DNA of 64,000 nt, from NCBI GenBank assembly GCA_964006375.1, contig OZ023264.1, positions 171,156,295 to 171,220,294 on the forward strand, read 5' to 3'. Made by a program: the position numbers and the translations under genes. Below, in pieces: positions 1 to 11,229 of the stretch. A model generated the notes under the pieces. The model saw only the letters and a list, made by a program, of their open reading frames with translations, had not been told where the DNA came from and did not search any database. Numbering within the stretch: the stretch's first letter is position 1; each line of letters begins with the position of its first letter. The DNA is from Tillus elongatus (taxonomy: Eukaryota; Arthropoda; Insecta; Coleoptera; Cleridae).

Positions 1-1700
1 TTCAGGACCTTCAAGGTTAATTTCATCACCACGCTGCAGATACTTTTTCAGCTCCCCCTTAACATTTGAAAATGGACTGGTACCTCAAGGCTGTTGACGA
101 AGTAATAATTTGTTCTGGAATATTCTCCACGGATACTTTGTTTACTTAAACGCCCTTTTAGGAAAATGCGACATATCATTTATTAACAAGGCCATATTGC
201 TTCTTCAGACATTTGACTTTTAACGTACACATTTAAAATGCAGTACGGTGATCTAGGTAGTTAAACATTGGCGATTTTTGATAAAATAATTTTTGAAACA
301 CAAAACATGAATTGCCCTACAGATATTGGATTGTCGGCTCTTAATTAGGTAGCTTACGGTTTTATTTTGGATTATAAAAGTAGTAACGAAACACAAGCGT
401 TACAAGCTTTCTTTTAAATTTAAGTAATTTATCTCGTTATTAACTTTTATATAAAATAGCATTTATATTTTTATAAGGGTTGCTTCTAAAAAGGAGAACA
501 GCGCACGATTTGGAAACGTTGGTGCTAGTAAATACTGGTTTGCAAAAAACTTTCCTTCACCACTACATGCACTTTCAAAAAGCCAACACTGCAGACATAG
601 TAAGTTAAAAGAGACCATCGTTGCATATTGTGTGTAATGAAGGTATAAAAAATTAACGACAATGACACTTTCAGTTCGGAAATGGCCTGAAAAAGTAAAG
701 CACCTGAGTACCATGTTCACAAAAGAAACATAAACAGCATTTCGTTCCTAACAGATAATGCTCCTGAGTAATATTGCGAGGTCGTTACTTAACCCCAGAA
801 ATCCCTCTAACATACTCCAAGGAGTCATTTTCATATGAAAGTTTACTCCACTCCTGTAAATCCCGTGTATAATGTAATGTTACAGTCTTCGACCTATAAA
901 GCTTGAAACAAACTGGGGGCTAATTATTTATGCCATGGTGGAGTTTAAATTTTATCTTAATTTTATGTGTTTTAAGGCAGAAAATACATGGTTTTATTTG
1001 AAAAAACTCTGGCCGCAATAAGTACGTTATGCTAGCAAATTTTCATCAAAATAAAAATAAAAACTCACTAAGTGAAGATTGGAACTTGTGTAAATCGGGA
1101 TACATTTCATTAAGCCTTCTGCATGTTCTTGCTATAATTTAATCGCATTTACCATGAAGAATAAACATTTTGATCAAAACTTCCTTTTTGATCCTTTCCC
1201 AAACAAAATTTCGTAAAAGAACGCGCAAACGCGTTTTATTATTGATGCACTAATTGTCAAATAAATGTCCATAATGACATGCTCCATGACATTCCATACA
1301 GACAAAATATGACAAAATACTCCGACATTCATAGAAATCTCCTTTTATTTCGGAAACCTAGTTAGGTTAAGTTATAGGAACATAATACATTATTTTGAAA
1401 GGAACTTCAATTGTATTTCAGGATATTTGACAATATACAGGCTGTTCTATTTGAAATAATGCACTTTTTACATATTTTGTATCTATTGGTAAGATCACAA
1501 ATTTTGAACGACCCTGTATAATGGAGAATAAATTCCCATCGGCCTCAATAATACACAGGACCTTGTTAAAAATTTCAGCTCTTTAATAGTCCAAATACCG
1601 CAGTAATAAACATTTAATTAAAGCTATGTTTTGCACAAAAAAACCGCTGGAGGTAGGTATAGGGAAGTATCATACAAAAATAATCTAAAAGCAATAGGGA
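1..1700. other. AT-rich stretch without a recognisable gene
   Basis: I see no conserved coding region here. The open frame at 463-720 on the minus strand has no recognisable domain. A degenerate end of the family B MITE lies near 1008-1050 (GCAATAAGTACGTTATGCTAG). Motifs of the kind ACAGGCTGTTCTATTTGAAA near 1437 are eroded transposon-end sequence that recurs elsewhere in the window. Confidence 0.5.
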
Positions 1701-1721
1701 AACGAAAAATGCAATAGTATA

Positions 1722-1908
1722 TAGGGTGTCTCATTTATAATATCAAAGTTGTTGCTACTTTTCGATATAAACGGCAATGCCGCAGCGCTAAAAATATTTT
1801 AGATAGATAGAGCAGACCAAATTTAAGAAACCCAATTATCAAAATAATCCTACGTCCCATTCTCCGTAGTCGTCTAACCTGCCATCGAATGAGTCACCTT
1901 GTATATCT
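1722..1908. repeat. Possible small inverted-repeat element
   Basis: A start reading AGGGTGTCTCATTT after TATAT and an end reading GAGTCACCTTGTATA are imperfect inverted matches about 185 bp apart, each next to TA. This resembles a short TA-targeting MITE. The ends are short and mismatched, so the call is weak. Confidence 0.3.
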
Positions 1909-1959
1909 AAACGTATAAACTAAAAATGACTTGATATGAGTTTTTGGGGGCCGTACAAT

Positions 1960-2060
1960 TTTTTTCACTGCACTGATGAGCAAACTTGGAGAACCAAAAT
2001 CACCACAACACATTTAAAAAAAATCTGACGATCGTTGCACTAACCAAGTTAGCGTCAAAA
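1960..2060 (-). repeat. Eroded terminal repeat of a Penelope-like element (PLE-2)
   Basis: Read on the minus strand this matches the repeats at 7131 and 11091: a CGCTAAC/GTTAGTG stem, then AACGATCGTCAG, then TGTGTTGTGGTGATTTTGGT. The first hammerhead core block (CTGANGA) is mutated in this copy, while stem II is well preserved with 7 pairs including a G-U wobble. Confidence 0.5.
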
Positions 2061-2178
2061 GTAACATATTTTTTATTATCTATCGGACGTGCTTAGGCCG
2101 ATATTTATTTTTATTTTGTAAAGTGATCTATCAGGAGACTCCCCATAGGCAGCGGAGCGAGATTCATACACTTATTAT

Positions 2179-3286
<1,108 letters not shown>

Positions 3287-3368
<82 letters not shown>

Positions 3369-3380
3369 TATATATATATA
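3287..3380. repeat. (AT)n microsatellite
   Basis: About 94 bp of AT with one GATA interruption near 3366. It abuts the right end of the family E element, mirroring the array at 2182-2300. Confidence 0.97.
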
Positions 3381-3510
3381 CTTTCGAAGGCGTTTAGCTG
3401 TCCTGGTTGTCTAACATTTAGACTATCATCACTCATCATGTGATAAGCACATTTTTTAAATAAATACAATACTATAATAATTATGTTGGATATAAATGAG
3501 ATAAAAAAGT

Positions 3511-3812
3511 TTGGGGCGCAGCAAGTGCATTACAGTAGTGAATTTTCATAAGAATTGTACACTATTAGTAACGCATATTATTAAAACTAATTCTTTAAAT
3601 TTAAATGAACTTTGGAGATCGGTCTTAGTGGTCCCGGTAAACAATTACTTAAGGAAATGTATATTTTCTATGGAGATAGAAAATTAAAATTTGGTACATA
3701 CTTGTAAGTACTACAAGTATCTTTAAAAAAGTTGTGTTACAATCTTCATTAAAGTTACAAATGTTTTCCAAAATTTTCTTTAATTATTTACAAGGGGAAT
3801 ATAGGTACCTGC

Positions 3813-3886
<74 letters not shown>

Positions 3887-4160
3887 CAGCTACTTTTTTT
3901 TATTAATTGCTTGGACGGTTTTGTTCTAGTCAACCCAATCAAATTAGTTTTTGCACACAAAACAACAAAAAGGGTTTTTCAAAACAAATTACTGGTTTTT
4001 GGCGAAGCTCATTATGTTATTTTGCTTTAATTTAATACCCACCCTGCGTTTTACTACCGCTCAAGATTGAAGATTCTAGTCTAACGGAAAATTGAGTTAT
4101 CAATTTTGAAATATTTTTTACGGAAATTCTCTACCAAATAACGTACTTGCTGCACCCAGA
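3511..4160. mobile_element. Long variant of the family B MITE, carrying an AT array
   Basis: The left end GGGGCGCAGCAAGTGC and the right end ACGTACTTGCTGCACCCAGA are inverted relatives of the family B ends. The body is closely similar to 56489-57012, except that this copy holds an (AT)n array at 3818-3885. No coding potential. Similarity to the second copy continues past the right end to about 4480. Confidence 0.7.
3818..3885. repeat. (AT)n microsatellite inside a MITE
   Basis: 68 bp of pure AT. Two related copies near 56795 and 57630 carry unique sequence rather than an AT array at this position. Confidence 0.97.
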
Positions 4161-4319
4161 CCATTTTCAGCACACATTTACTGTTGCTGTATCCACGCTT
4201 TTTTTAATGATAAAATATTGTAGCTTCCTGCGTGAGACTGACAAACAAGGAAATCTCAAATTCATTTTTGGAAAAATATTTTAAGCAAACGAAATGAGGT
4301 ATTAATTTAAACATAATTT

Positions 4320-4480
4320 GAAAATCTTGGTTCGCTGCTCCATCGTGGGGTCTCTCCTCCACCTTCTGCATGCCTACAACTGCCCTCAATGCATAAAAAA
4401 GAAAAATGTAAACAAGAAAAAATTCTTGAAACCAACCACCAAGAAAGTTGCGGGACCTGCGGTGAATATAGGGGTTCGAC
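4320..4480. repeat. Dispersed GC-richer repeat (family G)
   Basis: Similar to 57180-57310, and more loosely to 18780-19060 and 38400-39620: AAATCTTGGTTCGC, CCCTCAATGCATAAA, then AAAGTTGCGGGACCTGCGGT. The blocks are more GC-rich than the surroundings. No coding sequence recognised. Confidence 0.5.
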
Positions 4481-4544
4481 TCGACAAATTTTGTTTCTGT
4501 TTCAAAATAACTCGCAAACGAAACGAGGTAGGGCAAAATACAAG

Positions 4545-4653
4545 TTATATTTGGAACGAGCATGAAATTCTACAAAACATTGCTAATTTAACCGTCTCCC
4601 CATCTCTAATAATAACGGAGATAGCAATACATTCCGATCCAGTTTGAGACACA

Positions 4654-4656
<3 letters not shown>
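4545..4656 (-). repeat. Solo end of the family E transposon
   Basis: Nearly identical to 3180-3285, ending GAGACACACTGT directly against the AT array at 4657. No partner end was found downstream, so this is a truncated copy. Confidence 0.65.

Positions 4657-4733
<77 letters not shown>
4657..4733. repeat. (AT)n microsatellite
   Basis: 77 bp of pure AT, abutting the CACTGT terminus of a family E end. Confidence 0.97.
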
Positions 4734-4735
<2 letters not shown>

Positions 4736-4899
4736 AAGATGAAGAAAAAGGAATTTGCGATTTCAAAAAAAGCACTAAATTTAATTGCAATGTTAATTTA
4801 ACAAATCGATCAAACCGAATGTCAGAATTGTGCACCGTTGGCGACCTGGCAATAATCAAGATGATTAATACATTCTTTTTGAACACTATCAACAACCTA

Positions 4900-5095
4900 T
4901 TAACGTAAACTTAACTTTTTAAGTAGCGCAACAAAAATTAATCTAGGTGTATCAAATCCGGTAATCTGGCTGGCCACTCAATCGGACCCCTTTGCCCTAT
5001 TAACGAGTCGGGAACATATGTCAATAAGCGTGAACATGTGCTGCATTATGGGGAGATGTACCATCTTGTTAAAAGTATGTGGATTGGAACTAACT
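4900..5095 (-). pseudogene. Tc1/mariner-like transposase fragment (DDE C-terminal part)
   Basis: The minus strand encodes two pieces of a DDE transposase in different frames. QDGTSPHNAAHVHAY carries the second catalytic aspartate, and GPIEWPARLPDLIHLD then carries the third acidic position, followed by a stop and a weak LKS-VYVN stretch. These match the DDE_3 fold of the IS630/Tc1/mariner superfamily. Stops and at least one frameshift make it a dead fragment. Its terminal repeats were not identified. Confidence 0.65.
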
Positions 5096-5684
5096 TAGGG
5101 TATGTGTTCCAGAGGGCCTGGTTTGCCATCACTCAAATCATTCGAAAGACGGGATCTACACAATACCCAAGTTTGCCTGCGAAAATCCGCTAAAAGGTGT
5201 AGAGGCATTATGCATGAAAGAAACAAGTGACAGGAATAAAAATGGCAAAATATAGACCAGACTTATCTAAATTACCTTCAAAATCCAAACCATAGAGCGT
5301 AGTTTGCCTACATAGCTTAATTGATACAAAGATTAATTATTAGCGCTTTAAATAAATAATGATAACGCATCCTCAAGGCCAACTCTAGTGTTTTAATTAT
5401 GTTTGGGATTGTGCTTTTGTTGAGGCGCAGAGTAAACGTGTGTTTTTCTGCAAAATTAATTTATCGTTTGATGTGGTATGTGCCCTAACACAGACATTAA
5501 TTACTTTAGGCTGACGTTGTTACGCTCTAGGGCATTCGAGGCTAGTTTATAATGTTCAGAATTTTACCACATTATAAGCTGTGTTATTTTAACGACACTG
5601 TTGTATTATGAAAATCAACAGTTGTATTAATTTAATGTGCATCAGTCAAGAAACAAAAGGATGCATGAAAAGTAGTATAAAAAA

Positions 5685-6095
5685 AGCCTGGCCGCAGCAA
5701 GTGCGTTATGGTAGTGAATTTTCATAGAAACGATCTGTCACAAAATATTTTATTATAACTTTTTTTCCTTGTAACCTATAAATCTAAATTGGTGTGTAGT
5801 TTACTTTTTATATCGTAAACCTACCCACCAAATTTGGTTATCCTAGCTCATTTATTTTTTGAGATAAAAATTTTTTTCAACTGAAAACTCAAAATTTTCT
5901 AGGAAAATCTCGTCAGATTTTCCTCACTAACGAACGTATCCAAGCCATTTACAAAGGGAAGGCACATACCAAATTTTATCAAAATCGGCCCATTATTTTT
6001 TGAGTTATCGGTTGCAGAATAGGCTTTCCAAAACTTTTGCTGCTGCTTTGGTAATATACAACAAAGCAGTTTGTGCAAAATTCTAAAAGAACGCA
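5685..6095. repeat. Family B end joined to a family A half
   Basis: It starts with GGCCGCAGCAAGTGCG (family B end). It continues with the conserved family A block, read here on the minus strand, from ACCAAATTTGG through the GATTTTCC and CTAACGAAC blocks to CCCATTATTTTTTGAG and TTATCGGT. It is the same arrangement as 7645-8045. Microsatellites normally follow TTATCGGT in this family; here non-repetitive sequence follows. Confidence 0.6.
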
Positions 6096-6416
6096 CCGTA
6101 TATAGGACGTAAATTTTCTGTTTGATACTTTGCGATGTTAATATCTTAATTTAATCACCAGTTTATTTTTAGTCTAGTTGATATTATTACTTGTTTAGTC
6201 CATTGAAAAGTCGCCAATTGTAGGCTTTTACAAACCTTTTTTAACTTTTCCTTTGACTTGTTTGTGTTTTCTTTTCTCTTATAAGATACCATTATCTTTT
6301 ATTGTAATAAATGTGTCAGTGTCATATATAGGTATGTAAACACGTTAAAAAAATTGTTAATTTTCTAATCACCACAATTATAATCTGAACACAAGTAAAA
6401 AATGTGTTTTTTTTTC

Positions 6417-7012
6417 CCTCAGGGCTCGTCCGCGGCCTTGCCGCCCCGATAGCACCGCAACCTTTTGTTGATTGTGCATACCCTTAGTCTTACTCCACCC
6501 ATTCCAAGATCACTGTGCCTTGAACTAGCCTGCACAGCGATTGGTAGGGTGAAGTTTTATATTGCTCTGTCTCCGGTCTAGAGTGACCGTAGATCAGTTG
6601 TCTTTTCCGGTCCAGAGCTATACACTCACACAAGATGTGCTGGGCTGATTCCTCCCCCTCGCCGCAGAGCCTGCATGCGAGGTCCCCTTCGAACCGCCCC
6701 ATTTTATGCAGGTGTTTCTTGACGGCCATGTGTCCCGTCAAGAGACCTGTTGTGTTTCTGAGCTGTCCTCTGCTAAGGTTTAGCAGCTCCACAGCTCTCT
6801 TTGAACTGGGTCCGTCAATTATTTACTTCCCATGTCTGAGCCCTGGACAGTCCGCCCAGTACACCTTGTGTTGGTTTCTGATCCAGGACTTAATGGCTCC
6901 CCTGGCAGTGCTCTTTGACACGCCCAGAGCCGGTTCTGGTCCCATAAATGGTTCTGCTGACCCTCTCTTCGCACACACAAACCATGACAGGCTTATAGAA
7001 CACGCATAGAAA
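6417..7012 (-). pseudogene. 3' end of an RNase H-bearing non-LTR retrotransposon (copy 1)
   Basis: The minus strand encodes the C-terminal tail of a non-LTR retrotransposon polyprotein: LLNLSRGQLRNTTGLLTGHM, then HLHKMG, then a CCHC-type zinc motif within CRLCGEGEESAQHILCEC. Such a C-terminal finger is typical of I/LOA/R1-related insect elements. The fragment starts at the same 3' boundary as copy 2 (GGGCTCGTCCGCGG). It covers only about 600 bp, so it is 5'-truncated. Unlike copy 2 it keeps the zinc motif. The clade assignment is by motif style only. Confidence 0.75.
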
Positions 7013-7130
7013 TAATATACATTTTTTATAATATCAGTCTAGCTTCTAACAATTAATTGTAATTGTTTTTCGATTTAATTTAATTTTATAAGATAGAACA
7101 TTAAATTATCTGTAGTGGAGACTATGGAAT

Positions 7131-7260
7131 TTTTTAGCACCTGATGACGCTAACTTTGTCAGTGAAACGATCTTCAAGTCTTTAAACATGTGTTGTGGTA
7201 ATTTGTCTTCTCCATGTGTACTTATCAGTGTTCATCACAGGTTCTAACCTTCATTTAGTA
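7131..7260 (+). repeat. Penelope-like terminal repeat with a degenerate hammerhead core
   Basis: CTGATGA at 7141-7147 and GAAAC at 7164-7168 have exactly the spacing seen in the copy at 11101. ACGATCTTCAAG and the TGTGTTGTGGTAATTTG block follow. Stem II keeps only about three pairs, so this copy is probably not catalytic. Confidence 0.5.
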
Positions 7261-7644
7261 AGATTACTAAGGCGAAATCTTGACTTACAAGTCGGAATGG
7301 CAGCTCTATGACTGGTTGCATATGGTTACTGAGGCAAAATCTTGACGTGAGTGTTAGAAAGGCAAAAGGTGTCTCGTTGGATCTATGCGAAGTGATGAAA
7401 TGTGACTAAAATGTTTACTTATTTTAAAAAGCTACATTGAATAAAACTATCATAATTAGCATGCCAAGTTAACGTTTTTGATATGGAGAAGACCTACTTC
7501 CAATTCAACAACATGTCAAGATATGTGATAACAAAAAAATAACCTAAAAATGTTACTGCCGCGATTGGACAAAGTATAATAGCTATCTCCTTCAGAAATG
7601 CTCAAGGTCTTTTTATGCCGGTAGCATCGTCTCTAAAGGTAAAA

Positions 7645-8045
7645 CATTCTGGACGCAGCAAGTGCGTTATGGTAGTGAATTTTCGTGGAAATAATCTGGC
7701 ACTAAATATATTTTTATAACCTTTTTACTTGTAACATAGAAATATAAAATATTTGTATAACTTTTTTTCTTGTAACATAGAAATATAAATTCTGGTATAT
7801 AGTTTCCTTCTAATATCTTAAACTTACGCACCAAATTTGGTGACTATAGCTTTTCTATTTTTGAGATAATTTTTTTTCGAAATAAAACCCAAAATTTCCC
7901 CGGAAAAGCTAGTTAGATTTTCCAGGCTAACGAACTTATTCAAGCCACTTACACACCAAATTTTACCGAGATCGGACCATTATTTTTTTTGTGTTATCGG
8001 TATGATACATCCATACATACACATACATACATACATACATACAAA
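7645..8045. repeat. Family B end plus family A half ending in a CATA array
   Basis: It opens with CTGGACGCAGCAAGTGCG and continues with the family A block (minus orientation). It ends at GTGTTATCGGTATGATA, immediately followed by a (CATA)n array at about 8007-8043. A 40-bp piece near 7720-7790 (CTTGTAACATAGAAATATAAA) is duplicated. Confidence 0.6.
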
Positions 8046-8826
8046 GATGCTCTGTCGTCTGAAGAAACACCAGTAGATACTCTGTCGTCTACAGAAACAC
8101 CAGAAGTTCACCCGATGCCTATTACCGATAAGTTTTCTGTCCAGGATAACCATTCCGCGCCTACGAATGACGAGAATCTTGCACAATCGGTAAGTATGTA
8201 TATCAATCCTAACCCCGGATGTTCCTGGATGCCCGATTCTCTTATGCGTACCATTGATGGCACAAAATTTTCAGTCATATCCTCAAAAGACCTGATATCG
8301 TTGCCAAAAGTGAAAGCTGTAGTACGAAGAGTTACAAGAAAGCGCGGAAGACCGGCAATCCTTAGGGCCTCACCTAATAAGACTGAAATAGAAGAATCTA
8401 TTAAGAAGACACACATCTTAAGGAAGCGCAAGTAGAAGGAATTGAAAAAAGACTGGCCTTAAAAGGTAGAGACAACATACCTAAGGGAATGGAAACTAAG
8501 CCAAACAAAAAAACAAAAAAGAAGCAAAACTAACTAGGGTAAACACTCGGAAGATGTAGAAAAAATTAAACAAAAACCAATTTTAGAAAAGAAGGTAAAA
8601 AGCAAATACATCAAAACTAAGCCAAAGAAACAAAACAGAATCGGAACTGAATTTGAAGAAAGCTCGTAAAATGATGACGCGATCGGCTTGTATTGCCAAG
8701 ATTTATACTCCAAATCCAATGAACTCTGGTATTCTTGCAGTATTAAAAAATGGGTACATTTGGCGTCTGCTGGTCTAGACAGTGACGACGATGACAGTGT
8801 TCTCATCTGTGAACTGTGTCAATAAT
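8046..8826 (+). pseudogene. Pogo/Tigger-type transposase, C-terminal tail
   Basis: The plus strand first encodes a Ser/Thr/Pro-rich linker with a basic KRGRPAILRASPNKTEIEE stretch, as found after the DDE domain of pogo/Tigger and related transposases. After stops and frame breaks it ends in a short zinc-binding-like tail that runs from GLYCQDLYSKSNELW through KKWVHLASAGLD to ICELCQ and a TAA at 8822-8824. Cys/His spacing resembles the PHD-like tail of such proteins, with one expected Cys and one further ligand replaced. The DNA-binding and catalytic domains are absent. Alternative: a host gene with the same tail, judged unlikely because the frame is broken. Confidence 0.6.
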
Positions 8827-8929
8827 TAGTACCCCATCGTGCCCCGGATTCATTTCTCATTTTGCCGCTGGGTGCGGGGCAGAACGGTAAATATCTCTTT
8901 ATTTTTCAAACAATGATTCTTAATTGTCA

Positions 8930-8990
8930 ATTTAGACAAGTAAGTACACTTGAGGAACCCAAATCACCACAACACATATTATAGAAACCT
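8930..8990 (-). repeat. Penelope-like terminal repeat fragment (PLE-2)
   Basis: GAACCCAAATCACCACAAC is the inverse of the GTTGTGGTGATTTGGG block at 7180, 11155 and 37580. It lies next to the 3' end of the non-LTR copy 2 and is in inverted orientation relative to the repeat at 11091. Confidence 0.5.
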
Positions 8991-8997
8991 TTTATTT

Positions 8998-11088
8998 CCT
9001 CAGGGCTCGTCCGCGGCATTGCCGCCTCGATAGCACTGCAAACTTTGGTTGATTGTGCATACCATTAGTCTTACTCCACCCATTCCAAAATCACTGTGCC
9101 TTGAACTAGTCTGCACAGCAATTGGTAGGGTGAAGTTTTATATTTGCTCTATCTCAGGTCTAGACTGACCGTAGATCAGTTGTCTTTTGTGGTCCGGCTC
9201 ATTTTATGCAGGTGTTTCTTGACGGCCATGTGTCCCGTCAAGAGACCTGTTGTGTTTCTGAGCTGTCCTCTGCTAAGATTTAGCAGCTCCACATCTCTCT
9301 TTGAACTTTGTTCGTCAATTATTGACTTCCCATGTCTGAGCCCCAGACAGTCTGGCCAGTACACCTTGTGTTGGTTTCTGACCCAGGACTTAATGACTCC
9401 GCTGGCAGTGCTCTTTGTCACGCCTAGAGCCGGTTCTGGTCCCATAAATGGTTCTGCTGACCCTCTATTCGAGAGACTGTCAGCTTCTTCATTGCCGTTG
9501 ACCTTTGAGGCCTGAAAGACTGCCTGGCTCTCTGTGGCTATGAGGATCCGCTTGTTGGTGTAGCCCCTCCTCTTGTTCTCCCGCACACAGTGCAGGATGG
9601 CGTACATTTCGGCCTGAAACACCGTTGCATGGCTCCGAGGGAAATACTATGAATTACCCTCGGTCCTTCCGAGTAAACAACTGCTTCCATCACACGCTCC
9701 CCGCCGGATCCGTCCGTGAACCAGACGAGCGCGTCCCGTGGTGTGCCCGGCGTCTCCTCCCGCCATGCCTCGCGGTCGGGGATTTCCACTGTAAAGTTGT
9801 TTTCACTGCAGATTCGCAGCCTCGCGAAGTCTGGCCTCATTTCAAGCATGGCTCCTTCACGATATCTTGAATTTTGCATTGGCCCCTGAAGCCTGGGTTG
9901 ATCATCAGTCGACCATTGCAGACTAGTCTGTATAGTGCTAGCCTGGCCTCCCCAATAAAAACTAAGTGCGTGGAGGGGGGGGGGCTCAGATCCAGCAACA
10001 CCTCCATGGCGGCTGTTGGGGCCCCTGTGATGCCTAGGCAAGCCATCCTTTGGATCTTGCCTAGTTTTTGTTTGGCACTGGATTGTGTCACCTTCGGCCA
10101 TCAGACCAGTGCCGCGTATGTTAACGATGGTCTCACCACCCTTGTGTACAGCCAGTGGGCCATACTAGGTCTTAGTCACCACGTTTTTCCATATAGCCGC
10201 CTAGTGACGGCTAAGGTCATGACTGCCTTACGGAGTATCTTTCCAATGTGGCCAATCCAGGTTAGCTTAGAGTCCAATACGACCCCAAGATATTTTACCT
10301 CCCTGGCCATTGAAATGCTCCTACCGTATAGAGTGAGAGTTCTGTGGCTCTCGCACTCCTTCCTCCTCGTAAACGGCACGACGGTTGCTTTCTCGGGGCT
10401 CACCCCGAGCGCTTGACCAACTGTCCACCCTTCCACCACTTTCAGTGCAGTCTGCATGCGCTCCCACACTGACTGTGTGACCTTTCCTCAGACTATGATG
10501 ACAATGTCGTCCGCGTAGCCCTGTACCTCATACTCCCTCCCGAGAACCTCCCCAGCAGACCGTCCACCACTAGGCACCAGAGCAAGGGAGACAGAACGCT
10601 CCCATGCGGACACCCCGCCGAGACCCCCGCCAGCAGAGTCCCTCCCGCGAGTGAGGTGAACACCGCGCTGTCCCCGAGCATAGAACCGATCCACCTGCAG
10701 CAGGTCTCCTCTATTCCACGCTCCCCGAACAGCTGCCACAACCGATCCGAAAGAGGTGTTGCTGAAGGCCCCCTCTATGTCTAGGAAGGCCCCCAGCGCC
10801 ACCTCCCTGTTCTCCAGCGTATTCTCCAGTTTCAGCACCAGTTGGTGCAGTGCTGTTTCTGTTGAGAATTCTGCTCTGTATGCATATTGTCCCCAGTGCA
10901 GGGGATATGCTTCCAGTAGACCGCCCCTAATGTGCCGGTCGAGCAGTTTTTCCACTGTTTTTTAGCAAGAAGGACATGAGATTTATTGGCTTCAGGGACT
11001 TCGCCTGGTCTGTTGGACGCCCAGGTTTCGGAATGAATACAACCCTGGCCAGTCTCCATGCCCTCGGAATGTATCCCAAATTCTCAGA
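8998..11088 (-). pseudogene. Non-LTR retrotransposon with reverse transcriptase and RNase H (copy 2, I/LOA-like)
   Basis: Reading 5' to 3' on the minus strand: a finger-palm piece (KPGRPTDQAKSLKPINL), motif A FLDIEGAFSNT, motif B GCPHGSVLSPLLW, motif C YADD near 10506-10517, and a thumb region (KYLGVVLDSKLTW). A connection piece follows, then RNase H with TDGSGG near 9715 and AEMYAIL near 9600, where the next conserved acidic residue reads ESQA rather than DSQA. The last block is GNEEAD, then the tail LLNLSRGQLRNTTGLLTGHM. At least three frameshifts separate these blocks. The N-terminal endonuclease is missing, so the copy is 5'-truncated at about 11088. A 45-bp deletion near 9197 removes the C-terminal zinc motif kept in copy 1. 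The PLE-2 repeats at 8930 and 11091 bracket it in inverted orientation. Confidence 0.85.
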
Positions 11089-11090
11089 AT

Positions 11091-11220
11091 TTTTCTTCCT
11101 CTGAAGATGTTGGCGTGGTCAACGAAACGATCGTAAGGTCTCTGAAATATGTTTTGTGGTGATTTAGGTTCTCCAAGTGTATTTATTAGTTCTCATCACA
11201 GGTTCCAGTTTTCACATAGT
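11091..11220 (+). repeat. Penelope-like terminal repeat (PLE-2), best copy
   Basis: It contains the hammerhead core described separately, then GGTCTCTGAAATATG, TTTTGTGGTGATTTAGG and TTCTCCAAGTGTA. Five copies of this repeat lie in the window: near 1960, 7131, 8930, 11091 and 37548. Confidence 0.55.
11095..11142 (+). ncRNA. Hammerhead ribozyme-like motif, type I, minimal stem III
   Basis: The core is CTGAAGA (11101-11107), stem II GTTG/CAAC (11109-11112 with 11120-11123), then GAAA (11124-11127). A minimal stem III ACG..CGT (11127-11134) and a cleavable A at 11135 follow. Stem I is CCT/AGG (11098-11100 with 11136-11138). The order and the very short stem III are those of ribozymes known in Penelope-like elements. 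Activity is inferred, not shown; stem I is short. Confidence 0.5.
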
Positions 11221-11229
11221 GAATGTAGA

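Noticed and set aside
9625..10416. Plus-strand open frames opposite the non-LTR copy 2
   Set aside because: They are antisense shadows; all conserved motifs lie on the minus strand.
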